From NCBI GenBank assembly GCA_002499085.1, contig DAKD01000001.1:629-27370 (forward strand): a stretch of 26,742 nucleotides of DNA. Direction: 5' to 3'. Below are positions 5,419-12,569 of this stretch, piece after piece. The position numbers were made by a program, and so were the translations under genes. This DNA comes from Methanomassiliicoccales archaeon UBA280 (GTDB lineage Archaea; Thermoplasmatota; Thermoplasmata; SG8-5). Position 1 is the first letter of the stretch. Every line of letters starts with the position of its first letter. The notes under the pieces are model-generated. The model was not told where the DNA came from and did no database searches. It saw only the letters and a program-made list of their open reading frames with translations.

Positions 5419-5668
5419 GTTGAATGCAGCCTTTGGCAAATGGCAGCGAAGCATTCGACTATGGTGCGGGAACAATATCATGCTGAATCCAGCACCATGA
5501 ATTCCCGACATTTGGAGAACAAGCGGTGAATGCGACAGCTGAATCGTTCCGAGCGCCGAAGGCCTCGGATGGAGAAAAAAGCATTCGCCCCGAATCGACA
5601 TTCTGCCAACATCTTGATTCGAAGTGTTGGCCGGTAATCGGCATGTTGAAATCCATGGGATTACCGGC
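5419..5668 (+). repeat. Structured repeat element, copy 4
   Basis: It starts TTGAATGC 15 bp after the heliorhodopsin stop. Stem B: ATGGTGC (5461-5467) / GCACCAT (5492-5498), with changed but still complementary bases. Stem C: GAATGC (5528-5533) / GCATTC (5581-5586), with an extra small hairpin in its loop (CCGAG/CTCGG, 5549-5568 area). Stem D: GCCGGTAATC (5630-5639) / GATTACCGGC (5659-5668). A duplicated heliorhodopsin tail follows 3 bp later. Confidence 0.75.
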
Positions 5669-5671
5669 AGT

Positions 5672-5704
5672 CAGGTGTTTGCGGGCACCCTCAGGCCCGC
5701 GTGA
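5672..5704 (+). pseudogene. Duplicated 3' tail of heliorhodopsin
   Basis: The 33 bases encode QVFAGTLRPA and a stop, the same ten residues and stop as the end of heliorhodopsin (5371-5403). 29 of 33 bases agree. The four differences (CAA/CAG, GTC/GTG, CCA/CCC, GCT/GCG) are all third-position and synonymous. It may be the remnant of a second heliorhodopsin gene, or a 3'-end replacement carried by the element. Confidence 0.7.
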
Positions 5705-5731
5705 TCACGGGAATCCCGGGCCGGCCCATGG

Positions 5732-6082
5732 CTAGAGGTACTCGGCAAGGTTCGTCTTTCCCAGAGATGAGCCCGGATTCTGCGCGATTATTGCCCGGGC
5801 AATGAGTGCCAACAGTTTTTTCACTGCCTCGGTCTTTTCCACATCCTGCGACGGATGAAGCCTCACGACAAGGCCGTCGTCCCTCTGTCCGACAAGCACC
5901 AGGAAGCCGAGCGGCCTGCCTGCCTCCACTGCGGTTGCCTCTATCAGGATGGCGCGGCCGTCTTTCTCTAGATAGCTGGCTCCGGTTTTCAGGACTGCGG
6001 TTCCGCTCCTCTCCGAAATCTTCCCGAGCCTGCGGAACACTTCGCCCGGCTCGAGGTTCCCTGTTATGACGGCATGGGGCAA
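5732..6082 (-). CDS. Small protein coupled to the STAND ATPase, unknown function
   Basis: A 116-residue protein beginning at a TTG (6082-6080), preceded by AGGAGG 8 nt upstream inside the ATPase gene and one base after the ATPase stop (TGATTTG). A longer reading frame to 6247 overlaps the ATPase out of frame and is less likely. The middle (TAVLKTGASYLEKDGRAILIEATAVEAG and the following LGFLVLVGQ) alternates beta strands. The second half has a long helix (KTEAVKKLLALIARAIIAQ) and a loose C-terminal tail. The fold may be a small alpha/beta sensor of roadblock or longin type, but this is only a guess. The tight coupling suggests it works with the ATPase. Confidence 0.7.
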   Translation of the reverse strand: MPHAVITGNLEPGEVFRRLGKISERSGTAVLKTGASYLEKDGRAILIEATAVEAGRPLGFLVLVGQRDDGLVVRLHPSQDVEKTEAVKKLLALIARAIIAQNPGSSLGKTNLAEYL

Positions 6083-6083
6083 A

Positions 6084-9000
6084 TCAGCTGCCTCCTGAAG
6101 GTGCCAGCCCGAAACTCGCCGACACGATCCTGGCTTCCTTCTCCAGGCCTGCCATGCCCATGCGCTCAGCCTCGCGCAAAGCCTGCCCGACCAGTTCTGC
6201 GCCTTCGGCCCTGTCTCCGCGCCTGAGCAGGTCCCTTCCGGCTGCAAGGTCCACCCTGGCCGCGCTCGGGCTCATGCCCTGCCGGTGGAATTCCTGCCCG
6301 GCTTCGGCAAAATGCATTTGGGCGGCTGCGTCCCCGGCCGCGCTGAGTATCTCACCCATGGCCAATTTGGCCCTGGCCAGGTAGATGTTCGCGCCCGAGT
6401 CCCCCGCATCGGCCAGGGCTTCGGCGCAGACCTGCATTGCCTCTTCGCGCTTTCCGCAGGCCAGCAGGCAGCCTGACAATTCTATCTTCGCCTCTATGGT
6501 TCCTTCCATGTCCCCCAAGGCCAATCCTTCCTCCAGGCATTTGCGCATGACCGATTCGGCCCCTTCAAGGTCGCCCATGTCCTTCATTATTCCCCCCATG
6601 GCGAGGTTTGTGCCCAGCATCCTCTGCCTGTTGTTCATCTCAGTGTACTGAGCCAGGACCTCGCGGAAAAGTTGCATAGCCTCTGCGTTGCGGCCCATCT
6701 CCCTCAGAATTCCGGCGCGCATGTACCTGGAGAACGTGACAGTGTGGAAATCCCCCACCTTCTCGGCTATGGCCTTGGCTCTCTCGGCTGTTTCAAGTGC
6801 CTCGGAGAACTCCCCGATGTCGTTCAGCGCAATCGAGTAGTTGCAGAGCGAGAGGGACACGCCGTTCCTGTCCCCGATCTTTTCGTATATCTCCAAGCCT
6901 TTGAGCATGTGCTTCTTGAAATTCGCGTAATCGCCGTTGCGCTGGTAAGCCACGCTGAGCGAACCGTGGGCGGAGGCCAGACCTACCTGTTCTCCTGTTT
7001 TCCCGTACATCTCCAGGGCCTCGGAGATGAATTCCACCGATTTTGAGATATCCCCGAGGTCCAACATGACAATTCCCTTGTTCACCAGCATCCTTGCCCT
7101 TCCGGTCATGTCCCCGGAAGCCTCCAGAGACCTCTCCCCGGCCTCGAAGCTTTCCAATGCCCCGCGATAGTCTCCGCTGTACCACAAAGCCAGACCCAGC
7201 ATCCTGGAGGCGGCTGCAATGTCCCTGTGGCTGTTCCTGTCCAGTTCGGCAAGAACGCCCCTCGATATGTCAATGGCAGCGGAGAAATTCCCCTGCCTTG
7301 TATGCACATGGGCAATTTGCAATTTGGCGCGCATGGACTCGATTTGCGAGGGGCCTGCGATTTCCTCGCAAACCTGTGACTCGGATACCGAGCCATCATA
7401 GTCGCTGAGGTTGAACAGGCAGCTCGATATCTTCCGGTGGAGCCTGGCTTTCGTCTCCCTCTCCTCCGCGGATTCAAGCGCGGCCCTGTAGTCGGCGACA
7501 GAATCGCCGCTCCTGCCGATGAGGGCCTTGGCGTCAGCCGTCCCCTCGAGTATCCTGACTTTCCAGCCCGGCGTTTCCGCCGTCACGGGCTGCAGCGAAA
7601 TCGCACCCAGCGCGGTTCCGTAGTACCCGATGGCGTCCTCCATCGCATAGGACTGCTCGGCCTTCTCGGCGGCCATTATCGAGTATTTCAGGGACTTGGA
7701 ATGCGCCCTTGTCAGCGAGAAATGCCTTGCCAGCTCATAGGCGGCTTCCGCGGGGTTCTGCGGGTGCGCAGACTCGTAATGCCCGCCCAGGGACATGTGA
7801 TGTGCGGCTCTCCATCTTGGGGATATGCCCTCGTAGATGACTGCCTGGAACAGCGCATGGCTGAATTCAAGAAAGTCTCCGGCGCTCCTTATGATGCCCG
7901 AGACCTCCAGCCGCTCCAGAGCCCTTTTCGGCTCCCGGATGCTGCCGATAGAGCCTGCAGCGCCATGATCGGACCTGAGGCCGATGCAGGAGAGGTATTC
8001 AGCCATGGCAAGGCATTCCGGCTCGAGCGAGTCCAGCCTTTTCCTGATAATATCGCCCACAGACGCAGGTATCTGGAAATCCTCCCTTGCGAGGCGGTGG
8101 GTTCCTCCTTCCGAGACAACGGTGCCGTCCGCGGCCATCTGGCGCAGAAGCTCGCCCACGAAGAAGGGGTTGCCCGCGCAATGGCTCCGGAGCCTCTCTG
8201 CCATGTCTGCGGGGAAGGAGTTCGGTGAGTACATCGAGGCAATCATCCGGCCCACACCTTCGGCGTCAAGGCCCTCGAGATGTATCTCAATGGCACCGGA
8301 ATCCTCGCCCAGGACTTCGGTAATGGGCCTCACTTTTCCGTCGTCCGCGGGCCTGGTCGTGCATGCCAGCATTATGGGCCTGTTGCATATGTTCCTTGCG
8401 AGAAATCTGAGTGCGAAGGCAGATGATTCGTCCGACCAGTGAAAGTCCTCCAGGACAAGCAGCACAGGCTTTTCCGCGGACATAGCGGCGAGCGTCCCCA
8501 GCACCGAATCGGCTATCCTTATCCTCTCGGACTCGATTCTGACATCGTCCAGGTTCTTCCGGACAAGGAACTTCGTTCCGATTTTCGCCCTGAGCGCCTC
8601 CTCCACCGGCGCAACCTGGCTCGTCGATCCGGCCCACGAGGCAAGTGTCTGCCCGTGCTCCCTCTCCAGTCCGTCCAGCATGTCCCTGAGAGTCCTGGCC
8701 ATATCCGGGTGCTCCCTGCCCTCCAGAATGGCGACCAGGAACATGTGCCTGCTGTGCTCGATCAGGATCTTCATGTTCCCGTACTCCAGCCTGCCCAATC
8801 CGGCCGATTCCGCGCCTGACCTGTCGAAGCTGTCGCTGACGAAGCTCTGGACGGCCGTAAGCATTCCGGCGAATATGTCGGCATCCGTCTCCCCGTCGGA
8901 CTCCGAGGCCTTGGCCACCAGCATTCCAGAGGGCGTTATGCAGAGCATCTGCGAGAAAGAAACATACTCCTGGTCCTCGAACAGCGGCCCTTCGATGTGC

Positions 9001-9239
9001 CCGTCGAAAGCACTTGAAATCAGAAGGAAGGGCTGGGACTTGCCTGTGACTGCGGCGCCCCGGAGAACTGTGGCACGAGACTCGGCAGTCCTGCACAGCC
9101 AATCCACGAGCGCGGTCTTTCCTATTCCTGCCTGGCCGCTGATAAGGACAGATGCGCCCCTGCCCGAGCAGGCGCTGTCCAGCAAACCCGAGAGCGTCTC
9201 CCTCTCCGCCTCCCTGCCGATCAATGCAGCCCGAGCCAT
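6084..9239 (-). CDS. STAND/AAA_16 ATPase with inserted sensor-like domain and TPR repeats
   Basis: A 1051-residue cytoplasmic signalling NTPase. Residues 35-42 are the Walker A loop (GQAGIGKT) and 258-270 the Walker B region (VLLVLEDFHWSD), typical of AAA_16/MalT-like STAND proteins. Between them, about residues 85-205, lies an extra domain (YVSFSQMLCITPSGMLVA, then DIFAGMLTAVQSFVSDSF and MKILIEHSRHMFLVAILEG) resembling the roadblock/longin-type sensor found as separate archaeal proteins. Residues of about 540-1040 are repeated helical pairs of the TPR/MalT type, a ligand- or partner-binding superhelix. There is no obvious DNA-binding domain at the C-terminus, so it probably signals by protein contact. 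The ATG at 9239 lies 29 bp after the msrB stop, so it may be read with the msr operon. Confidence 0.88.
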   Translation of the reverse strand: MARAALIGREAERETLSGLLDSACSGRGASVLISGQAGIGKTALVDWLCRTAESRATVLRGAAVTGKSQPFLLISSAFDGHIEGPLFEDQEYVSFSQMLCITPSGMLVAKASESDGETDADIFAGMLTAVQSFVSDSFDRSGAESAGLGRLEYGNMKILIEHSRHMFLVAILEGREHPDMARTLRDMLDGLEREHGQTLASWAGSTSQVAPVEEALRAKIGTKFLVRKNLDDVRIESERIRIADSVLGTLAAMSAEKPVLLVLEDFHWSDESSAFALRFLARNICNRPIMLACTTRPADDGKVRPITEVLGEDSGAIEIHLEGLDAEGVGRMIASMYSPNSFPADMAERLRSHCAGNPFFVGELLRQMAADGTVVSEGGTHRLAREDFQIPASVGDIIRKRLDSLEPECLAMAEYLSCIGLRSDHGAAGSIGSIREPKRALERLEVSGIIRSAGDFLEFSHALFQAVIYEGISPRWRAAHHMSLGGHYESAHPQNPAEAAYELARHFSLTRAHSKSLKYSIMAAEKAEQSYAMEDAIGYYGTALGAISLQPVTAETPGWKVRILEGTADAKALIGRSGDSVADYRAALESAEERETKARLHRKISSCLFNLSDYDGSVSESQVCEEIAGPSQIESMRAKLQIAHVHTRQGNFSAAIDISRGVLAELDRNSHRDIAAASRMLGLALWYSGDYRGALESFEAGERSLEASGDMTGRARMLVNKGIVMLDLGDISKSVEFISEALEMYGKTGEQVGLASAHGSLSVAYQRNGDYANFKKHMLKGLEIYEKIGDRNGVSLSLCNYSIALNDIGEFSEALETAERAKAIAEKVGDFHTVTFSRYMRAGILREMGRNAEAMQLFREVLAQYTEMNNRQRMLGTNLAMGGIMKDMGDLEGAESVMRKCLEEGLALGDMEGTIEAKIELSGCLLACGKREEAMQVCAEALADAGDSGANIYLARAKLAMGEILSAAGDAAAQMHFAEAGQEFHRQGMSPSAARVDLAAGRDLLRRGDRAEGAELVGQALREAERMGMAGLEKEARIVSASFGLAPSGGS

Positions 9240-9268
9240 CAGGGGTCAATCCGCCCGGGAGTACAATA

Positions 9269-9649
9269 TCATTTCTGTTCTTCGGGCCTGAACTCCAGGG
9301 CGAGGGAATTGATGCAGTACCTCAGGCCTGTCGGCTCCGGCCCGTCCGTGAACACATGGCCGAGATGGCCGCCGCATTTCGGGCAGTGCACTTCGGTCCT
9401 GACCATGCAATGGCTTGTGTCGGTCTTGGTCTCAACCGCATCCTGAGAAACAGGCCTGTAGAAACTAGGCCAGCCGCAGGCTGGCTCGAATTTCGCCTCC
9501 GACGGGAAAAGCTCGCTCCCGCATCCGGCGCACAGGAAGACTCCGGGCCTGGATTCTTTCAGGTGCCTTCCCGAGAACGGCGGTTCGGTGCCTCTCTCCC
9601 AGAGTATCCTGCACTGCTCGTGGCTCAGCTTCCTGGGGGGCTCAGACAC
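9269..9649 (-). CDS. msrB: Peptide-methionine (R)-S-oxide reductase MsrB
   Basis: Repairs the R form of methionine sulfoxide in proteins, using thioredoxin-type reductants in the cytoplasm. With the GTG at 9649 the protein has 126 residues. Two CxxC pairs (C40/C43 and C89/C92, the latter in HCPKCGGHLGHVF) hold zinc. CGWPSF (58-63) contains the likely resolving cysteine. RYCINS (110-115) carries the catalytic cysteine C112. The chosen GTG overlaps the stop codon of the preceding gene (GTGTCTGA); a second in-frame GTG at 9658 is an alternative. It is the third gene of the string with msrA and the Pyr_excise gene. Confidence 0.93.
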   Translation of the reverse strand: MSEPPRKLSHEQCRILWERGTEPPFSGRHLKESRPGVFLCAGCGSELFPSEAKFEPACGWPSFYRPVSQDAVETKTDTSHCMVRTEVHCPKCGGHLGHVFTDGPEPTGLRYCINSLALEFRPEEQK

Positions 9650-9971
9650 GGCAATCACATCCTTTGGTTTTGAGAATCTGGCTCTGTTCGGGCGGGAGGT
9701 CGATGAACGCATCCTGGGTCTCCAGGCCTTTTGCAAGGGTCCCGTCGAGGGGGCTGGCATGGGTATATCCCCTTGCTTCCATCTCCATTACAAGGGCTCC
9801 GTGCCTTCGGTAAAGCGCGGCCAGCTTTCCGCGCCACCTGAGTGTCTCCGGGTGCCTGGAATAACCTCTCCTGCCTTCTGTGAGGACGGTCCAGATGCAG
9901 TGCAGTTCCCTGTGTTCCCCGAGGAGATGGCTCCGGCACAGAAGGGCCGGGTCAATGTCCCATATCCTCAC
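9642..9971 (-). CDS. Pyr_excise-family protein (T4 endonuclease V-like)
   Basis: A 109-residue protein of the family that includes T4 pyrimidine-dimer DNA glycosylase. The start MRIWDIDPALLCRSHLLGEHREL, with Glu in GEHREL matching the catalytic Glu of T4 endonuclease V (AEYREL), is diagnostic. GYSRHPETLRWRGKLAALYRRH and the C-terminal KGCDC are also family features. T4 endonuclease V uses an N-terminal threonine as nucleophile. Here residue 2 is Arg, so glycosylase activity is uncertain and the prokaryotic branch may act differently. The GTG start (9971) overlaps the msrA stop (GTGA), and the stop overlaps the msrB start, so all three are translationally coupled. Confidence 0.88.
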   Translation of the reverse strand: MRIWDIDPALLCRSHLLGEHRELHCIWTVLTEGRRGYSRHPETLRWRGKLAALYRRHGALVMEMEARGYTHASPLDGTLAKGLETQDAFIDLPPEQSQILKTKGCDCRV

Positions 9972-10432
9972 AGGCGGCACCCCCGTTCCGGATGCTTCCG
10001 GAAATACCTCTGGTGGTATTCCTCTGCCCTCCAAAATCTGCCGGCCGGAGAGATCTCGGTCACGATGGCCTTGCCGCTGTGCGACGCCAGCCTTCTCATC
10101 GAGTCCATGGCCCTGTCCCTCTGGTCCGGCGTGAAGTAGAATATCGCGGACCTGTACTGGGTGCCGACGTCCGGCCCTTGGCGGTTGGGCGTCGTGGGGT
10201 CGTGTATGTGCCAGAAATGGCCCAGCAGTTGGTTGTAACTCACCTTCTCGGGGTCGAATATCACGCGCACTGTCTCTGCGTGGCCTGTCTCCCCGGTGCA
10301 GACCTCGTCGTAAGTTGGCTCGGAGGTCTTTCCGCCTGAATACCCCGATTCCGCGTCAAGAACCCCGGGTATGCGCCTGAAGAAATCTTCCACGCCCCAG
10401 AAGCAGCCCGCAGCGAACATTGCCTGTTCCAT
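9968..10432 (-). CDS. msrA: Peptide-methionine (S)-S-oxide reductase MsrA
   Basis: Repairs the S form of methionine sulfoxide in proteins and free methionine. The 154-residue protein starts MEQAMFAAGCFWGVED, with catalytic C10 in the GCFWG signature. GYSGG, GHAETVRVIFDP, HFWHIHDPTTPNRQGPDVGTQYRS and the C-terminal Cys (ERGCRL), a likely resolving residue, complete the family. The start at 10432 fits other MsrA N-termini; an upstream in-frame ATG at 10504 would add 24 unrelated residues. It is first in a minus-strand string with the Pyr_excise gene and msrB, an oxidative- and probably UV-damage repair unit. Confidence 0.94.
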   Translation of the reverse strand: MEQAMFAAGCFWGVEDFFRRIPGVLDAESGYSGGKTSEPTYDEVCTGETGHAETVRVIFDPEKVSYNQLLGHFWHIHDPTTPNRQGPDVGTQYRSAIFYFTPDQRDRAMDSMRRLASHSGKAIVTEISPAGRFWRAEEYHQRYFRKHPERGCRL

Positions 10433-10560
10433 GCAGAAGTCTAGGCTGGGTATGTACTTAAGGGATTTCCCGAAAGGGTTCGTGCTTCCGGAATTGTTGA
10501 ACAAGTGAGACGCGTTAAATAGGCTTTTAACCCTATATGCCCATGCCGAGGAAGGATTGC

Positions 10561-10899
10561 ATGGCCAAAGACTTCGACTTCGATTCCTGGAAGGCTAAGA
10601 TGGTGGCCCTGGAGATAGCCAACGAGGCCGGGCGCGCCATACTCAAGTGCCTGTCCGCAGGGCCGAAAACTGCGAGCCAGGTGTCGTCGGAGCTCAGCAT
10701 ACCGCTGCCCACAATACTGTTCCACATATCCAGGCTCGAAGAGGCCGGTATCGTGGTTTCGGTGAAGAAGCTGGGCAAGAGGCTGCGCGAAGTGAAGCTG
10801 TACAGCCTTTCCTCGACGGACATAGTGTTCAGGATAGGAGGCGGAAAAGATGGACAGGAAGGAAACGGAGAAACTGGAAAGGGAACGGGCAAGGCTTGA
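10561..10899 (+). CDS. ArsR-like winged-helix transcription regulator
   Basis: A 112-residue DNA-binding protein. Residues of about 15-85 form a winged helix: AGRAILKCLSAGPKTASQVSSELSIPLPTILFHISRLEEAGIV is a typical ArsR/HTH_20 recognition region, followed by a wing (SVKKLGKRLREVKLYSLS). The last 20 residues are low-complexity Gly/Lys/Glu because they are read from the start of the overlapping next gene. ATGs exist at 10537, 10543 and 10561; the last is preceded by GAGGAAGG with a short spacer and was preferred. The TATA-like GTTAAATAG (10514-10522) would start transcription near 10543. There are no clear metal-binding cysteines, so a metal sensor is unlikely despite the nearby arsM. It probably regulates its own two-gene unit. 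Confidence 0.85.
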   Translation: MAKDFDFDSWKAKMVALEIANEAGRAILKCLSAGPKTASQVSSELSIPLPTILFHISRLEEAGIVVSVKKLGKRLREVKLYSLSSTDIVFRIGGGKDGQEGNGETGKGTGKA

Positions 10900-11746
10900 A
10901 GAAGCGAGGGCCAGGCTAGAGGCTGAAAGGCAGAGGTTCGAGGACGAGCGCCAGAGGCTTGAGGATGAGAAGGAGCGCATGGAGGACGAGCGTGAGCGCC
11001 TCCGGGAAGAGGCCGAGGAGATGAAGGAGGAAGGCCGCGAGGCTTCCAGGGAGAAAGCCGAAAGCCGCATTGAGGAACTGAGGGAGAGGGCCGAGCAGAT
11101 GTCAGAGGCCCGGCGCGAGCGCCTGGAACGGATGGGAGAGCAGATAGAGAAGGCCATGGAGGGTGTCCAGGAGCAGATAGAGAACAGCATTTCCGGCATA
11201 GACTTCGAGGAGGTCGGACGGAAGCTGGACAGGGCAGCGAAGGACATAGAGATTCATGTCTCCGGGTTCTCGAAGAACGTGGGCGTGCTCAACCTAAAGG
11301 ACATCACCGCGGAAGAGCTGGAGAAGATGGGCGAGATACGCAATGCCGGGATAATAATCGCGCCGGAGGAGCTCATCGGCCGCGTGTCTTCCAAAATAAC
11401 GAAGAACCTGGGAACCGTCGTGCCTTACAAGAAAGGATGGCGCATCTACTCTGGCAGCACCGAGCTCTCCAGGGAGATGCTCGAGGCCCTGGATGAGCCC
11501 ATCGACTTCGTCCAGACGGGTTACATGAATGTGCCGGGGGATGTGCCCGCGGACCTCATCAAGGCCAAGGTCAGGTCTTTCCACAACTACGGCCAGATAT
11601 CCGCAACCGAGGCCACGTACGGCATACTGATGGCAAGGTGCCTGGAGAATTACGGCGGCATAACGAAGAACGGCCACTTCGGTGACGATGACGAAATACC
11701 CGAGCCGCCGCAGCCGCCAAGGCCCCCGAGAGCGCCAAGAGATTGA
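10850..11746 (+). CDS. Long coiled-coil protein with C-terminal beta-repeat domain
   Basis: A 298-residue protein. Residues 1-125 are an unbroken Glu/Arg-rich helix with heptad-like spacing (REEAEEMKEE and similar), a strong coiled coil. Residues of about 135-275 form a second domain with regular short strands (NVGVLNLKDIT, RNAGIIIAPEEL, NLGTVVPYKKG, FVQTGYMNVPGDVP, NYGQISATE), suggesting a beta-solenoid like bactofilins. The tail is Pro/Arg-rich (PPQPPRPPRAPRD). The ATG overlaps the end of the regulator gene by 50 bp and has GGAGG 9 nt upstream. There is no membrane segment. A structural or scaffold role is plausible but unproven; the regulator probably controls it. Confidence 0.82.
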   Translation: MDRKETEKLERERARLEEARARLEAERQRFEDERQRLEDEKERMEDERERLREEAEEMKEEGREASREKAESRIEELRERAEQMSEARRERLERMGEQIEKAMEGVQEQIENSISGIDFEEVGRKLDRAAKDIEIHVSGFSKNVGVLNLKDITAEELEKMGEIRNAGIIIAPEELIGRVSSKITKNLGTVVPYKKGWRIYSGSTELSREMLEALDEPIDFVQTGYMNVPGDVPADLIKAKVRSFHNYGQISATEATYGILMARCLENYGGITKNGHFGDDDEIPEPPQPPRPPRAPRD

Positions 11747-11765
11747 CCGCAGATTGCAGAAAAAG

Positions 11766-12512
11766 CTAGTCCTTGTAGGCTGCCAGCTTCAGGCTCATCA
11801 CCGGCAATCCGCCGTACTGGGTCTTGCCTATCTCCCTGTCCTCGTGCATTGTCTCTGTGCGGAACCCGGCCTTCTTCACGATGGCCAGGTAATCGTCCCT
11901 GAGCAAAGCCCCGCCCACGCATGAGGCAACCAGTTCGGGGTCGTTCCTCTGCTCCTTGGTGAGCTCTTCGAGCAGAACGATATCGGAGACGAACATGCGG
12001 CCGCCGCTCTTCAGGACCCGGTATGCGTCCCTGTACACCGCAAGCTTGTCCGGGGCCAGGTTTATCACGCAGTTGGAGATTATAACGTCCACAGTGGAAT
12101 CATCCAAAGGAAGCTCGTGGATGTATCCCCTGCGGAACTCCACATTCCCGAAGCCGTGCTTCAGGGCATTGGTCCGGGCCTTTTCCAGCATTGCGTCGGT
12201 CATGTCCACGCCTATGACCCTGCCGCCGGGGCCTACCTTCCTTGCGGCCAGAAAGCAGTCGAACCCGGCTCCCGAGCCCAGGTCCAGGACTGTCTCGCCC
12301 TGTTTAATGCTCGCGAGTGCCAGCGGGTTGCCGCATCCCAGCCCGAGGTTTGCCTCGGGCACGTTGGCCAGGTCATCGTCCGAATAACCGAGCATCCTGC
12401 TTATCTCCTCGGGCGATTGTTCGCAACCGCAGGACGTGCAGCATGGCTTTTCCTGCCTGGCCACGGCTGAGTAATGCTTTTTCACGGCCAGTGTTATCTC
12501 CTCGTCCTTCAT
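11766..12512 (-). CDS. arsM: Arsenite S-adenosylmethionine methyltransferase ArsM
   Basis: Methylates arsenite stepwise to volatile or less toxic methylarsenicals using SAM, in the cytoplasm. In the 248-residue protein VLDLGSGAG (75-83) is the SAM-binding motif. The three conserved arsenic-binding cysteines are present: C60 (NLGLGCGNP), C148 (ISNCVINL) and C198 (VASCVGGAL). An extra N-terminal CCTSCGC cluster (24-30) is common in archaeal ArsM. The gene is divergent from the PrsW-like gene and shares a short AT-rich promoter region at about 12541-12556. It is convergent with the coiled-coil gene (19 bp apart). Confidence 0.94.
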   Translation of the reverse strand: MKDEEITLAVKKHYSAVARQEKPCCTSCGCEQSPEEISRMLGYSDDDLANVPEANLGLGCGNPLALASIKQGETVLDLGSGAGFDCFLAARKVGPGGRVIGVDMTDAMLEKARTNALKHGFGNVEFRRGYIHELPLDDSTVDVIISNCVINLAPDKLAVYRDAYRVLKSGGRMFVSDIVLLEELTKEQRNDPELVASCVGGALLRDDYLAIVKKAGFRTETMHEDREIGKTQYGGLPVMSLKLAAYKD

Positions 12513-12540
12513 GCTATCGCAATGCCCTAGCGGCAGAAAG

Positions 12541-12556
12541 TATTAAAGATATATCC
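12541..12556. promoter_or_regulatory. Shared divergent promoter of arsM and the PrsW-like gene
   Basis: TATTAAAGATATATCC contains a plus-strand TATA box about 20-27 bp before the ATG at 12570 and a minus-strand TTTAATA about 32 bp before the arsM ATG at 12512. The symmetric GATATATC (12548-12555) lies in the middle. Both transcripts would be nearly leaderless. Confidence 0.5.
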
Positions 12557-12569
12557 CATTCTGCAGCCG

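Noticed and set aside
5732..6247. 171-residue version of the ATPase-coupled protein
   Set aside because: The extra part overlaps the ATPase gene out of frame and has Trp/Arg-rich composition; a TTG with AGGAGG right after the ATPase stop fits better.
8287..9249. 320-residue second frame on the minus strand
   Set aside because: Overlaps the STAND ATPase in another frame, while the ATPase shows clear Walker motifs in its own frame.
10561..12512. Arsenic resistance operon (ArsR regulator with arsM)
   Set aside because: The regulator is on the opposite strand, lacks metal-binding cysteines and is paired with the coiled-coil gene; arsM has its own divergent promoter.
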